Shown: positions 1 to 8,782 of the stretch, one piece after another
Position numbering within the stretch: the first letter of the stretch is position 1
Layout: each line of letters starts with the position of its first letter
NCBI RefSeq assembly: GCF_023715615.1
Contig: NZ_JAMBOM010000007.1
Coordinates: 62,001 to 126,000 of the forward strand
DNA length: 64,000 nucleotides
Source of the DNA: Sporosarcina aquimarina
Lineage (GTDB): Bacteria; Bacillota; Bacilli; Bacillales_A; Planococcaceae
Direction: 5' to 3'
Translations under genes and position numbers: made by a program
Notes under the pieces: generated by a model
Database searches by the model: none
Seen by the model: the letters and a program-made list of their open reading frames with translations, nothing else
Told to the model about the DNA's origin: nothing

Positions 1-1581
1 GATTTTTTGTTGCTCTTTTTCCGCCCCGTTTTTCGCAACTGCTTTTTCAGTACGAAGGAGCGCAGATTCCATTGCAAAGATGTTATTAGCGATATCCGCA
101 ATGTTCACAAGAACTTCTTGTTCCTGTTCGAGTTTCGTACCGTACCGTTGTGCAGCTAATCCTGCAGCTAGCAAACCGATTTTCTTCGCATTCTTCACAA
201 GAACTCTTTCTTGCTCAAGAGGAGCGTCCCCAATTTCTTCAGGCATCATCATAAGCAACTCTTCTTGAAGCGCTTGCGCTTGTTGCAACAATGGCAACTC
301 ACCTTTTAATGCCTTCTTCATGAATGTGCCTGGTACAATCATACGGTTAATTTCATTTGTTCCTTCAAAGATGCGGTTGATTCGTGAATCACGGTATGCG
401 CGCTCCACTTCGTATTCAGCCATGAAGCCGTATCCGCCGTGTAATTGAACCGCTTCGTCCACGATATAGTCAAGTGTCTCAGAACCAACAACTTTGTTAA
501 TAGAACATTCAATAGCGTACTCAGCAATCGCAGCTGCAATTGCTTTTCCGTCTTTTTGTTGCTCCGCAGTCATTTGGCTTTGACGTTGCTCGAAGTAACC
601 CACTGTACGGTAAATCAAGCTCTCCGTCGCATACAGCTGAGATGCCATCGTTGCAATTTTTTCTTTCGTTAAGTTGAACGATGAAATCGGCGTATTGAAC
701 TGCTTACGTTCGTTTGAATACGAAATCGCAAGTTCAAGAGCACGCTTCGATCCACCAACTGTACCGACTCCAAGCTTATAACGCCCTATATTCAAGATGT
801 TAAATGCGATAATGTGACCACGGCCAACTTCTCCAAGCAAGTTTTCTACAGGAACTTCAGCATCAGATAAGATCAGTGTACGTGTCGATGAAGACTTGAT
901 GCCCATCTTTTTCTCTTCCGCACCAACAGAAACACCAGGGAATTCACGTTCTACGATGAATGCTGAGAATTTATCGCCATCAATTTTCGCATAGACAACG
1001 AATACGTCAGCAAATCCAGCGTTTGTAATCCACTGCTTTTCACCATTCAAAACGTAGTGAGTACCCGCTGCGTTCAACTTCGCAGTCGTTTTAGCTCCAA
1101 GAGCATCTGATCCTGAACCTGGCTCAGTTAGTGCATACGCGGAGATTTTGTCCCCTGCTACAGAGTTCGGTAAGTACTTCTTCTTTTGCTCTTCATTACC
1201 GAACAATACGATTGGAAGCGTACCAATTCCAACATGTGCACCGTGAGTGATAGAAAAGCCACCTGCCACTGCTAATTTTTCAGAAATCAAAGCAGATGAG
1301 ATTTTATCCAACCCTAATCCTTCATATTCTTCTGGAACATCAGCACCTAGTAGACCGAGGTCTCCAGCTGACTTCAAAAGACGAACAGAATGTTCAAACT
1401 CGTGGTTCTCCAACTTATCCACAACTGGAAGCACTTCGTTTTTCACGTAGTCTTCCGCAGTTTTTGCAATCATCTTCTGCTCGTCAGAAAAATCTTCTGG
1501 AGTGAACACACGATCCGGTGTAATGTCTTCAGTTAAAAACGCCCCGCCTTTAATTAGCTCATTTGTCTTAGTCTCAGTCAT
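1..1581 (-). CDS. fadE: Acyl-CoA dehydrogenase FadE, C-terminus cut by window edge
   Basis: The enzyme catalyses the first, FAD-dependent dehydrogenation of acyl-CoA in beta-oxidation. The visible 527 residues start at an ATG preceded by GAGGAGG. They contain the acyl-CoA dehydrogenase signatures ALTEPGSGSDA (flavin/substrate site), NGEKQWITNAG and the C-terminal catalytic-region motif FEGTNEINR. About 60-70 C-terminal residues are missing if it matches the roughly 594-residue Bacillus FadE, because the frame is still open at base 1. It is the last visible gene of a fadN-fadA-fadE operon, 35 bp after fadA, so it should share their FadR control. The name rests on motifs and operon order. Confidence 0.93.
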   Translation of the reverse strand, partial: MTETKTNELIKGGAFLTEDITPDRVFTPEDFSDEQKMIAKTAEDYVKNEVLPVVDKLENHEFEHSVRLLKSAGDLGLLGADVPEEYEGLGLDKISSALISEKLAVAGGFSITHGAHVGIGTLPIVLFGNEEQKKKYLPNSVAGDKISAYALTEPGSGSDALGAKTTAKLNAAGTHYVLNGEKQWITNAGFADVFVVYAKIDGDKFSAFIVEREFPGVSVGAEEKKMGIKSSSTRTLILSDAEVPVENLLGEVGRGHIIAFNILNIGRYKLGVGTVGGSKRALELAISYSNERKQFNTPISSFNLTKEKIATMASQLYATESLIYRTVGYFEQRQSQMTAEQQKDGKAIAAAIAEYAIECSINKVVGSETLDYIVDEAVQLHGGYGFMAEYEVERAYRDSRINRIFEGTNEINRMIVPGTFMKKALKGELPLLQQAQALQEELLMMMPEEIGDAPLEQERVLVKNAKKIGLLAAGLAAQRYGTKLEQEQEVLVNIADIANNIFAMESALLRTEKAVAKNGAEKEQQKI

Positions 1582-1616
1582 TTCTAGTTCCTCCTCTATT
1601 TTTCGTTCACGAATTT

Positions 1617-2792
1617 TTAAAGTAACTCAAACACGCCAGCTGCGCCCATTCCTCCACCGATACACATTGTAACGACACCGAATTGCTTGCCTTGACGTTT
1701 CAGTTCACTCATCATACGCACTGTCAAAATGGTTCCGGTTGCACCAAGTGGATGACCAAGGGCGATTGCGCCGCCATTGACATTCACTTTGCTTGTATCT
1801 AACTTCAGTTCACGAATGACTTGCAGAGATTGCGATGCGAATGCTTCGTTCAATTCCCATACGTCAATATCTTCAATGGACAGTCCAGCGATCTTCAACG
1901 CTTTTGGAATTGCAGCGATTGGACCAATTCCCATGATTTCAGGTGGGACTCCTGCTACTGCAAACGATCGGAACTTCGCGATTGGTGTAAGCCCTTCCGC
2001 CACAGCCTTTTCACGTTCCATGACAAGTACAGACGCTGCGCCGTCAGATGTTTGTGAAGCGTTACCTGCTGTTACGGATCCTGTAATAGAGAAGGCGGGA
2101 CGCAATTTTGCTAGGATTTCCGTAGTCGTACCGCGACGTACGCCTTCATCCATAGAAAACGTCTCTTTTTTCTCTGCGAATTTACCGTTGCTGTCGACAT
2201 AGCCTTTTGTGAATTCGACTGGAACGATTTCGTCATCGAACTTTCCAGCGTCAATTGCTGCTGCTGCACGGCGGTGGGACTCAACTGCAAACGCATCCTG
2301 ATCTTCACGACTAACTCCATATTTTACGGCAACTTGCTCTGCAGTATGCCCCATTCCCATGTAATACGCAGGTGCTTCTTCTGCGAGCTTCGCATTTGGA
2401 CGCACCGTATTTCCCATCATTGGAACCATACTCATCGACTCTGCGCCACCTGCTAGGATGGCTTCAGAGTGACCCAGCATGATTCGTTCAGCTGCATAAG
2501 CAATGGACTGTAGTCCTGATGAACAAAAACGGTTGATTGTAATTGCAGGTGTCGTATCTGGCAATCCGGCTAGCGCACCGATATTCCGTGCCATGTTCAT
2601 GCCTTGTTCTGCTTCCGGCATTGCACAACCAATGATCAGGTCTTCAATCGGACCATCATAACCTCCTGCGCGTTTTAATGTTTCTTTTATAGTAAGGGCT
2701 CCTAAATCATCGGGACGGACTGTCGCAAGTGATCCTCTACCTGCTTTTCCGACCGGTGTGCGGGAACCCGCCACGATTACTGCTTCACGCAT
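1617..2792 (-). CDS. fadA: Acetyl-CoA acyltransferase (3-ketoacyl-CoA thiolase) FadA
   Basis: This thiolase cleaves 3-ketoacyl-CoA to acetyl-CoA and a shortened acyl-CoA in beta-oxidation. The protein has 391 residues, the usual length for the family. The nucleophilic cysteine is C90 in NRFCSSGLQS. The second catalytic pair is H347 in GGAIALGHPLGATG and C377 in MCIGGGMGAAG. The ATG is preceded by AGAGGAGG at good spacing. It lies 30 bp downstream of fadN and 35 bp upstream of fadE. A biosynthetic acetoacetyl-CoA thiolase is the main alternative, but the fadN/fadE neighbours favour the degradative role. Confidence 0.95.
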   Translation of the reverse strand: MREAVIVAGSRTPVGKAGRGSLATVRPDDLGALTIKETLKRAGGYDGPIEDLIIGCAMPEAEQGMNMARNIGALAGLPDTTPAITINRFCSSGLQSIAYAAERIMLGHSEAILAGGAESMSMVPMMGNTVRPNAKLAEEAPAYYMGMGHTAEQVAVKYGVSREDQDAFAVESHRRAAAAIDAGKFDDEIVPVEFTKGYVDSNGKFAEKKETFSMDEGVRRGTTTEILAKLRPAFSITGSVTAGNASQTSDGAASVLVMEREKAVAEGLTPIAKFRSFAVAGVPPEIMGIGPIAAIPKALKIAGLSIEDIDVWELNEAFASQSLQVIRELKLDTSKVNVNGGAIALGHPLGATGTILTVRMMSELKRQGKQFGVVTMCIGGGMGAAGVFELL

Positions 2793-2822
2793 TGTATTTC
2801 CTCCTCTTAAAGTTCTGATTCA

Positions 2823-5207
2823 TCAGTTACGCAATGGTTTGCCTTTCACAAGCATGTGTTGCATGCGTGCCTGTGACTTCGGTTCTGCTACAAGGCTCAA
2901 GAACGCTTCTCGCTCAAGATCCAGTAAGTACTGTTCATCGACTAGTGTGCCGTATGGCAGTTTGCCTCCAGCCAATACGTATGCGAGTTTCTTTGCGATC
3001 TTCATATCGTGATCGCTGATGAACCCAGATAAACGCATGCCTTCCGCACCGAGTAATAATGTTGCATAACCTGTTTCACCAACCACCGGGAATTTCTCAT
3101 GCTTTGGTGCTTGGTAGCCATTGTCATAGAGTGAAAGTGCTACTTGCTTTGCATCGTATAAGAGATGATCCGCATTAACACTAATGCCATCTGCGAAATC
3201 GAGGAAGTTGTTTTCACGTGCTTCCTCAGCGGATGTCGACACTTTTGCCATCGCAATTGACTCGAATACGTTGTTCGCGATGTTTTGATAGTCTACTTGC
3301 ACGCCATTTGGCAATCCTTTTAAGTGCTTCAAGTACAGACCGACGTTTCCTCCACCACCAGGAATCAGTCCTACTCCAGCTTCAACGAGGCCAATATACG
3401 TTTCCATGGAAGCTTGAATATGAGCTGCTGGCAAACAGACTTCTGCTCCGCCGCCCAGCGTCATTTGGAATGGTGCTGCAACAACTGGTTTCGAGGAATA
3501 CTTGATTTTCATCATTGCGTTTTGGAACGTACGCACTACGAAATCGAGTTCGAAGATATTATCATCTTGCGCTTCCATTAAAATCATTCCGAGATTCGCA
3601 CCGACACAGAAGTTTTTTCCTTGGTTACCGATGACGAGACCTTTGTAGTTCTTCTCGACTTCATCCACCGCAAAGTTAATCATTTGCATAATGTCGAGGC
3701 CAATCGCATTAGACTGTGAATGGAACTCAAGAAGTGCAATCCCATCTCCCATATCGATCAAACTTGCTCCTGAGTTTTTCTTAATGACGCCATGCTTTTT
3801 CTTATAACGCTTCAAGTCGATTACTTTTTCATTGACCGGAACTGGTGAATATCCCTCACCGTCGAAGTAGAAGAGTTCATTGTCTTCCTCTTTATAGAAG
3901 GTTTCGAATCCTTTATCGAGCAATTTTTGAGCGAATTCTGGAATCGTATCTCCCTGTTCCTTCATCCGCTCGACTGATTGACTGACACCAATGGCATCCC
4001 AAACTTCAAACGGTCCCTGTTGCCATCCGAAGCCCCATTTCATCGCGTTATCTATGGATACGATAGTATCTGCGATTTTGCCATGCATGTCAGCTGAGTA
4101 AAGAAGTGTCGGCGCCAAGATGCTCCAGAGAAGCTCTCCCGTGCGATCATCCGCATATACTAATGACTTCACACGATTGCCGAGTCCTTTTTGCTGTTTC
4201 GCCATTTCAATTGAAGGCGTTTTCATTTTCTTGACTGGGCCGTATTCAAGTGTCGACGAATCGATCTCGTAAATGTCTTTGCCTTTTTTCACAAAGAATC
4301 CTTGCTTCGCTTTTGCACCGATCCAACCGTTATCGATCATGTTCTTCATGAATTCAGGGAGTTCGAATACCGCCTGTTCTTCCCCTTCAGTCTTGTCGTA
4401 GACGTTTTTCGCCACATGCATGAATGTGTCCAGGCCAACTACATCCAACGTGCGGAATGTCGCAGATTTTGGGCGACCAATCAGAGTTCCAGTGACAGAG
4501 TCCACTTCACCGACTGTATAGCCACGTTTTTCCATTTCACGAAGTGTGACGAGAAGCCCGTAAGTTCCGATTCGATTGGCGATGAAGTTCGGTGTATCTT
4601 TTGCGATTACGACTCCTTTACCTAGGCGGTCTTCACCGAATGCAGTCATGTACTCAACTACTTCTTGGGATGTAGTTTTCGCAGGAATCACTTCCAGCAA
4701 TTTCAAGTAACGCGGCGGATTGAAGAAATGCGTACCTAGGAAATGTTTTTGAAAGTCTTCTGAAAGACCTTCCGCCATAGCATCGATACTAATTCCTGAT
4801 GTATTTGAAGTGACGATTGTTCCGGGTTTACGAACAGCGTCGATTTTTTCATATAAGCTCTTTTTAACTTCTAAGTTTTCAACGATAACTTCAATAATCC
4901 AGTCCACGTCTTTCAACTTTTCTAAGTCGTCTTCCAAGTTCCCTGCTTCAATAAGAGCCAGGTTTTTTTTAGAAGTCAGTGGTGCTGGTTTTTGTTTTAG
5001 TAGTTTCTGTATCGATCCCGATACAACTCGGTTGCGAACTGCATGATGCTCCAGTGTAAGTCCTTTTTTCTCTTCGTCTTCTGTCAATTTGTTCGGAACG
5101 ATGTCCAGAAGAAGAACAGGAATCCCAATATTGGCGAGGTGTGCAGCAATTCCAGACCCCATCACGCCAGATCCGATTACAGCTGCTTTCTTAATTTGAT
5201 AAGCCAC
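2823..5207 (-). CDS. fadN: 3-hydroxyacyl-CoA dehydrogenase / enoyl-CoA hydratase FadN
   Basis: This bifunctional beta-oxidation enzyme hydrates enoyl-CoA and oxidises the 3-hydroxyacyl-CoA with NAD. The 794 residues match the length of Bacillus FadN. An N-terminal Rossmann fold carries GSGVMGSGIAAHLANIG (about residues 12-28). The 3-hydroxyacyl-CoA dehydrogenase region (GTHFFNPPRYLKLLEVI; ANRIG) follows, and a crotonase domain with GNQGKNFCVGANLG and LGGGAEVCLPA lies in the C-terminal half. Start is GTG, chosen because GGGAGG sits 8 bp upstream. It is first in the fad operon, and a FadR-type operator lies in its leader. Confidence 0.95.
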   Translation of the reverse strand: MAYQIKKAAVIGSGVMGSGIAAHLANIGIPVLLLDIVPNKLTEDEEKKGLTLEHHAVRNRVVSGSIQKLLKQKPAPLTSKKNLALIEAGNLEDDLEKLKDVDWIIEVIVENLEVKKSLYEKIDAVRKPGTIVTSNTSGISIDAMAEGLSEDFQKHFLGTHFFNPPRYLKLLEVIPAKTTSQEVVEYMTAFGEDRLGKGVVIAKDTPNFIANRIGTYGLLVTLREMEKRGYTVGEVDSVTGTLIGRPKSATFRTLDVVGLDTFMHVAKNVYDKTEGEEQAVFELPEFMKNMIDNGWIGAKAKQGFFVKKGKDIYEIDSSTLEYGPVKKMKTPSIEMAKQQKGLGNRVKSLVYADDRTGELLWSILAPTLLYSADMHGKIADTIVSIDNAMKWGFGWQQGPFEVWDAIGVSQSVERMKEQGDTIPEFAQKLLDKGFETFYKEEDNELFYFDGEGYSPVPVNEKVIDLKRYKKKHGVIKKNSGASLIDMGDGIALLEFHSQSNAIGLDIMQMINFAVDEVEKNYKGLVIGNQGKNFCVGANLGMILMEAQDDNIFELDFVVRTFQNAMMKIKYSSKPVVAAPFQMTLGGGAEVCLPAAHIQASMETYIGLVEAGVGLIPGGGGNVGLYLKHLKGLPNGVQVDYQNIANNVFESIAMAKVSTSAEEARENNFLDFADGISVNADHLLYDAKQVALSLYDNGYQAPKHEKFPVVGETGYATLLLGAEGMRLSGFISDHDMKIAKKLAYVLAGGKLPYGTLVDEQYLLDLEREAFLSLVAEPKSQARMQHMLVKGKPLRN

Positions 5208-5229
5208 GTGAAAATCCTCCCTTTGCTTT

Positions 5230-5247
5230 TGAATGAATGCTCATTCA
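5230..5247. promoter_or_regulatory. FadR-type operator
   Basis: A perfect 7-4-7 inverted repeat, TGAATGA-ATGC-TCATTCA, matches the known Bacillus FadR (TetR family) operator consensus TGAATGAMTANTCATTCA at all but one position. It lies between the fadN promoter and start codon, about 35 bp downstream of the predicted transcription start. Repression by blocking elongation or open-complex escape is therefore likely, with relief by long-chain acyl-CoA. Confidence 0.88.
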
Positions 5248-5288
5248 TTTTGTGGGTAAAAAAAATAGAAACCTTTTCTATGAATCTA

Positions 5289-5317
5289 ATTGTAGACTAT
5301 TTCCTGCGTTTTCGCAA
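5289..5317 (-). promoter_or_regulatory. Predicted sigma-A promoter of the fadN-fadA-fadE operon
   Basis: Reading the minus strand, -35 TTGCGA (5317-5312) and -10 TACAAT (5294-5289) are separated by exactly 17 bp. The start would fall near 5282, giving a leader of about 75 nt that contains the FadR operator. Confidence 0.75.
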
Positions 5318-5369
5318 TATTTAAATCTAAAAAACAACTTTACATTCCTTTTGAAACAAGTTGATGGGC

Positions 5370-5384
5370 TGAAAGCGCTTTTCA
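5370..5384 (+). promoter_or_regulatory. Imperfect cre-like palindrome
   Basis: TGAAAGCGCTTTTCA resembles the catabolite-responsive element TGNAARCGNWWWCA but has one extra T in the right half. It sits about 40 bp upstream of the thioredoxin-like gene and about 160 bp upstream of fadN. CcpA binding is possible but not established by this sequence. Confidence 0.3.
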
Positions 5385-5419
5385 TTGTACACTGAAGATA
5401 TGAAAGGAGTCGAATATAC

Positions 5420-5740
5420 ATGGATTCAATTACAACCGCAAAACAATTCGATGACATTATTAACGAACCATCACGCTCAGTTATTAAATTTCAGGCAGGT
5501 TGGTGCCCAGACTGTCGAGTGATGGACATGTTTATCGGACCTATTACAGAAGATTACGACCAGTACGATTGGTATGACGTAGACCGCGATGTTCTTCCTG
5601 AAATAGCAGAAAAGTATGATGTGATGGGGATTCCGAGCTTACTCATTTTTGAAAATGGAGAGAAAAAAGCGCACCTTCATAGTGCCAACGCAAAATCTCC
5701 TGAGCAAGTGACAAGCTTCCTTGAAGGTCTAACAATCTAA
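5420..5740 (+). CDS. Thioredoxin-like protein (YtpP type)
   Basis: This is a small cytoplasmic thioredoxin-fold protein of 106 residues. The active-site motif is WCPDC with C29 and C32, unlike the WCGPC of classic thioredoxin. The YtpP family of Bacillales has the same WCPDC motif and length. A cis-proline is present in the GIPSLLIFENG segment. The ATG is preceded by GAAAGGAG. It is divergent from fadN and followed by its own terminator, so it appears monocistronic. No signal peptide is seen. Its redox partner cannot be read from the context. Confidence 0.85.
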   Translation: MDSITTAKQFDDIINEPSRSVIKFQAGWCPDCRVMDMFIGPITEDYDQYDWYDVDRDVLPEIAEKYDVMGIPSLLIFENGEKKAHLHSANAKSPEQVTSFLEGLTI

Positions 5741-5758
5741 ACGATACTAGCAATTCCT

Positions 5759-5787
5759 CCGACTGTCTTTGCAGTCGGTTTTTTTTA
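5759..5787 (+). terminator. Rho-independent terminator of the thioredoxin-like gene
   Basis: A 7-bp stem CCGACTG/CAGTCGG with a 6-nt loop is followed by eight T residues. Confidence 0.9.
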
Positions 5788-5847
5788 TGTATTTTTTTGA
5801 AAATCAGTTATACTTAGGAGAGGTTAAAGAAAACTAAGAGGTGTAGC

Positions 5848-6306
5848 ATGAATCAGATAGAAGAAATCGCACAATTGAAAGCCACTATTGCCAAGTATGA
5901 AGAAATCATAAGTGAGACATCTGTTCCAATTATTACCTCAATTATTGATAATACAATTCTACTCCCTGTTGTCGGTTATACAGATAAGGAGAGGATGGAG
6001 CGAATCCGCGCGAAAGTTCTTGAGTATGCGGGAGACCATAGAAATACTGAAGCAGCAGTATTCGACTTTTCGAGTATCCGTTTGGCTGAAGAGGAAGGTT
6101 TGGAAATGCTGACTCATGAATTACAGCTCATGAGATCCGAACTACGGTTGATGGGGATTCGGCCAATCATGGTTGGCTTCACTCCTCCATTTGTTCGTCA
6201 AATGGTAAGTACGGGGGTAGCCTCTGAAGTGGAGTCATACGCGAACTTCAAATCTGCTTTACAAGCGCTTATGGACGAGAAAGGACTTTCCTTTTCAAGA
6301 GAGTAA
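5848..6306 (+). CDS. STAS-domain protein, divergent RsbR-type
   Basis: This 152-residue protein has a short N-terminal coiled-coil-like segment and then a STAS domain (about residues 25-145). It starts with the SVPIITSIIDNTILLPVVG motif typical of RsbR-family C-termini. The N-terminal globin-like half of RsbR paralogues is missing. At the phospho-acceptor position, where relatives have Asp-Thr, this protein has Glu residues (LAEEEGLEM, about 79-87). The second acceptor position is Met (VRQMV). It may therefore be unable to be phosphorylated. The next gene starts 18 bp downstream, so the two are probably one operon. A role in stressosome signalling is inference. Confidence 0.75.
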   Translation: MNQIEEIAQLKATIAKYEEIISETSVPIITSIIDNTILLPVVGYTDKERMERIRAKVLEYAGDHRNTEAAVFDFSSIRLAEEEGLEMLTHELQLMRSELRLMGIRPIMVGFTPPFVRQMVSTGVASEVESYANFKSALQALMDEKGLSFSRE

Positions 6307-6324
6307 ATAAGGGAGGGTTTTGTC

Positions 6325-6852
6325 GTGCCGTTCTTAAAACAACTACAAGGCAAATCACAATACGAATCTTCCATAGACAAAAATCTACGGTCATCTGCGT
6401 GCGGTCCTGTAACAGCATCTGTAATCTTACACTATTTGAATGTCCCAATTTCCAGAGTTTCTGTCAATAAGCTTTACAAGCTATTAGGAACTACTCGAAT
6501 CGGACTATTCACGTGGCGTTTTGTTCAGAGGCTCCATAAGTTACTAGGTGCCGATTGGGAAGTTCGGAAATGTTCGTTATCAGAAGCGTTATGCGAACTT
6601 GAGAACGGGCGCCCCGTTGCAGCAAAATTTGATAAATGGTTTACTTTCAAGTGGAGCGGAAAGTACGAATTCGATTATCACTGGGTACCTCTTATTGGAT
6701 ATGCAAAAAAAGTGGATGATGTGATTCTCACAATACATGACAATGGAAGCCCATCTTCACCTAGTACAGTGCGTTATGTCTCTTATCGAAAAAACCAAGA
6801 GATTTTAACTTTTGTAAAAATAGCTCCTCGTTCCAAGCAAAAAGGACACTGA
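6325..6852 (+). CDS. C39-like (papain-fold) protein
   Basis: This 175-residue protein resembles peptidase C39-like proteins. A cysteine lies in SACGPVTAS (C26), a histidine in DYHWVPLIGY (H119) and an Asp/Asn in HDNGSP (D139/N140), in the order of a Cys-His-Asp(Asn) triad. No signal peptide or transport domain is seen, so it looks cytoplasmic. Start is GTG, chosen because GGGAGGG lies 7 bp upstream, just after the stop of the STAS gene. The stop codon lies inside the terminator stem. Substrate is unknown. It could be a peptidase, an amidase-like enzyme or an inactive relative. Confidence 0.6.
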   Translation: MPFLKQLQGKSQYESSIDKNLRSSACGPVTASVILHYLNVPISRVSVNKLYKLLGTTRIGLFTWRFVQRLHKLLGADWEVRKCSLSEALCELENGRPVAAKFDKWFTFKWSGKYEFDYHWVPLIGYAKKVDDVILTIHDNGSPSSPSTVRYVSYRKNQEILTFVKIAPRSKQKGH

Positions 6853-6870
6853 TTCGCTCAGTGTCCTTTT
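6841..6870. terminator. Bidirectional terminator between convergent genes
   Basis: A 12-bp perfect stem (6841-6852 and 6858-6869) with loop TTCGC carries T tracts on both strands. It serves the C39-like gene on the plus strand and the RsbR-like gene on the minus strand. Confidence 0.88.
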
Positions 6871-6872
6871 TG

Positions 6873-7691
6873 TTATGCAACATAGTGGATTGCTTGTTTT
6901 AACGTTGCAAAGCTCTTGATCGATCCGAAGTCTATACCTAACCCGACGAGCGTTTGTGCGATAGCAGGTGTTACCCCACTAACGACTGGAACAGTCCCTA
7001 CTAAAGAAAGTGATTCAAAGAGGATGAACAACTGTTGAGCAACAAATGTATCCGTCGTTAAAAGTCCTGAAAGATCGATGATTAAATGCTCGAGATTGAG
7101 CCGAACAGCTTCATGAAGAACTTTTTCTTGCAACACGGCGCCTCTATTGAAATCCATGATACCGATTAATGGAAGAATAGCAGTTGTCTCATTAATGGAT
7201 GCAATCGGAACGGATAATTCAGCAATCGCAGCTTGGGAAATCTTAAGCATTTCCTTTTCGTGATGCACAAAAGGAAGGCTAAAATAATAAACGACATCGT
7301 TTACAATCGAATCGAGTACAGTCGTTAGTTCATACATGTCCTCTGAACTGATGTTACGAGTTAGTCCTTCATGCTTTAAAACCGTACCAATATACGCACG
7401 ATATTGAGGAACCTCACGAAGCATCATGTCTAAAGAAATACTTTCTTTCTTCGCAAAGTGAGTCCCTGCTTCCTGCCCCCATTGTCGCAATTGCTCAATT
7501 CGCTCTGACTCCTCTAACTTCAATGCTTTCGCATATAACTTTACTAATTCCACGCGAGCTAGAAAGAGTTCTTCTTCTAACCCTTTCATAATCGGATAGT
7601 GATCATTCTGTTGTTTGGTTATCATGTCTGCAAGTTGCTCAGCATTCTCAGTTACCTTTTCACTTAAAAGGATCAATAATTCTTTCATCAA
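6873..7691 (-). CDS. RsbR-type STAS protein (stressosome component)
   Basis: This 272-residue protein has the two-part layout of RsbR paralogues: a variable helical N-terminal domain (about 1-150) and a C-terminal STAS domain (about 160-272). The STAS domain keeps both threonines phosphorylated in RsbR proteins: T215 in TTDTFVAQQL and T247 in AIAQTLVGLG. Such proteins form the stressosome that controls RsbT and so sigma-B. Its ATG overlaps the end of the upstream exonuclease gene by 32 bp, so translation may be coupled. What it senses is not visible. No RsbS or RsbT gene is in the window. Confidence 0.82.
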   Translation of the reverse strand: MMKELLILLSEKVTENAEQLADMITKQQNDHYPIMKGLEEELFLARVELVKLYAKALKLEESERIEQLRQWGQEAGTHFAKKESISLDMMLREVPQYRAYIGTVLKHEGLTRNISSEDMYELTTVLDSIVNDVVYYFSLPFVHHEKEMLKISQAAIAELSVPIASINETTAILPLIGIMDFNRGAVLQEKVLHEAVRLNLEHLIIDLSGLLTTDTFVAQQLFILFESLSLVGTVPVVSGVTPAIAQTLVGLGIDFGSIKSFATLKQAIHYVA

Positions 7692-8595
7692 GACTCCCCC
7701 TTGTAGCAGCTACTAGTTCTACTGTCGCCAGTTGTTTGAGTACTGCGTTCAATCCGTGTTTCCTGAGGTGTTCTAATGTTTGGTCAGTATAACTCGGAAT
7801 TTCAAGAGACTCTATTGTTTTCCCTAAATCTACTTCACAGTGGATGGTTGCCAGTTCTTTTGAAACACGTAGCATCTCCAAGTTGTCTTGAATTTTGCTT
7901 TTCTCTGAAGTCGTCAACTTGTCCAATGAATTGACAACTTCCTCAGCAGTCCCATACGTTTGAATGAGTTTTAGTGCTGTCTTTGGTCCAATTCCTTTGA
8001 CCCCTGGATAGCCATCACTCGTGTCACCTATAAATGCTTTATAGTCAATAAATTGAGTAGGAGTCATTCCGTAATCTTCTATAAAACGTGACTCTGTGTA
8101 TAGGTCATAGATGGAATGACCTTTTTTAGTTAAGGCGATTTGGACGGAAGGTGCGAGTAATTGGAGCAAGTCCTTGTCCCCCGAAACAATTGTTAAATCC
8201 GCATCCTCTTTCCACGTTTTGACGAGAGATCCGATCAGGTCATCCGCTTCCATTCCTTCCACCCCATAATTTCTCCATCCCATGGCTTCAGAAACTTGAC
8301 GAGCCATATCAAACTGAGGAAGTAATTCCCGCGCCGGAGCAGGGCGATTGGCTTTATAGCCATCATAAATGTCGTTTCGGAAAGTGACCGAACCCATATC
8401 CCAGCAAACCGCAAGATGGGTCGGCTGGAAAAGGTTAGCTGCCGTTAATGTATGTCTTAGAAATCCTTGAACCCCATTTGTAGGGATTCCGTCTTCATTA
8501 TATTGGAACTGTTTTCGAACAGCTGTTGCAAAAAACGAACGGAATAACAGGGCCATTCCATCAATAATCAGTATGTGTGGACGTTCAGTACTCAC
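7660..8595 (-). CDS. ypcP: 5'-3' exonuclease (YpcP type, Pol I exonuclease-like)
   Basis: This 311-residue protein corresponds to the stand-alone flap/5' exonuclease domain related to the N-terminus of DNA polymerase I. Acidic metal-binding motifs are visible in order: IIDGMALLFRSF, CWDMG, EGMEADDLIG, VSGDKDLLQLL and FIGDTSDGYPGVKGIGPKTA, the last also being the helix-hairpin-helix. No polymerase domain follows. Start is GTG with AAGGAG 9 bp upstream. A role in primer removal or repair is expected from the family. It is co-transcribed with the overlapping RsbR-like gene. Confidence 0.9.
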   Translation of the reverse strand: MSTERPHILIIDGMALLFRSFFATAVRKQFQYNEDGIPTNGVQGFLRHTLTAANLFQPTHLAVCWDMGSVTFRNDIYDGYKANRPAPARELLPQFDMARQVSEAMGWRNYGVEGMEADDLIGSLVKTWKEDADLTIVSGDKDLLQLLAPSVQIALTKKGHSIYDLYTESRFIEDYGMTPTQFIDYKAFIGDTSDGYPGVKGIGPKTALKLIQTYGTAEEVVNSLDKLTTSEKSKIQDNLEMLRVSKELATIHCEVDLGKTIESLEIPSYTDQTLEHLRKHGLNAVLKQLATVELVAATRGSLDERIIDPFK

Positions 8596-8782
8596 GTGCT
8601 CACTCTCCTTATTAGTTCTTCAGCTAATGTAGTAATTTCTTCTCTTTATGATACCACGTCTTTTTAGTTTGGCACCCACATTTCCGTATTGACACTACAT
8701 ATGTGGGCACACGTCTAGAGCAACCTGAGCGTTTGACATAGGATGAGGAGCATAGTGAAATTCTGAAAGGGGTATAAAGAGT

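Noticed and set aside
1777-2202. 141-residue protein opposite fadA
   Set aside because: Antisense shadow of a well supported thiolase gene, without its own ribosome-binding site.
8669-8712. CCCACAT...ATGTGGG inverted repeat upstream of the Trp-rich gene as an operator
   Set aside because: A single 7-bp pair with a long gap is too weak to support a regulatory call.
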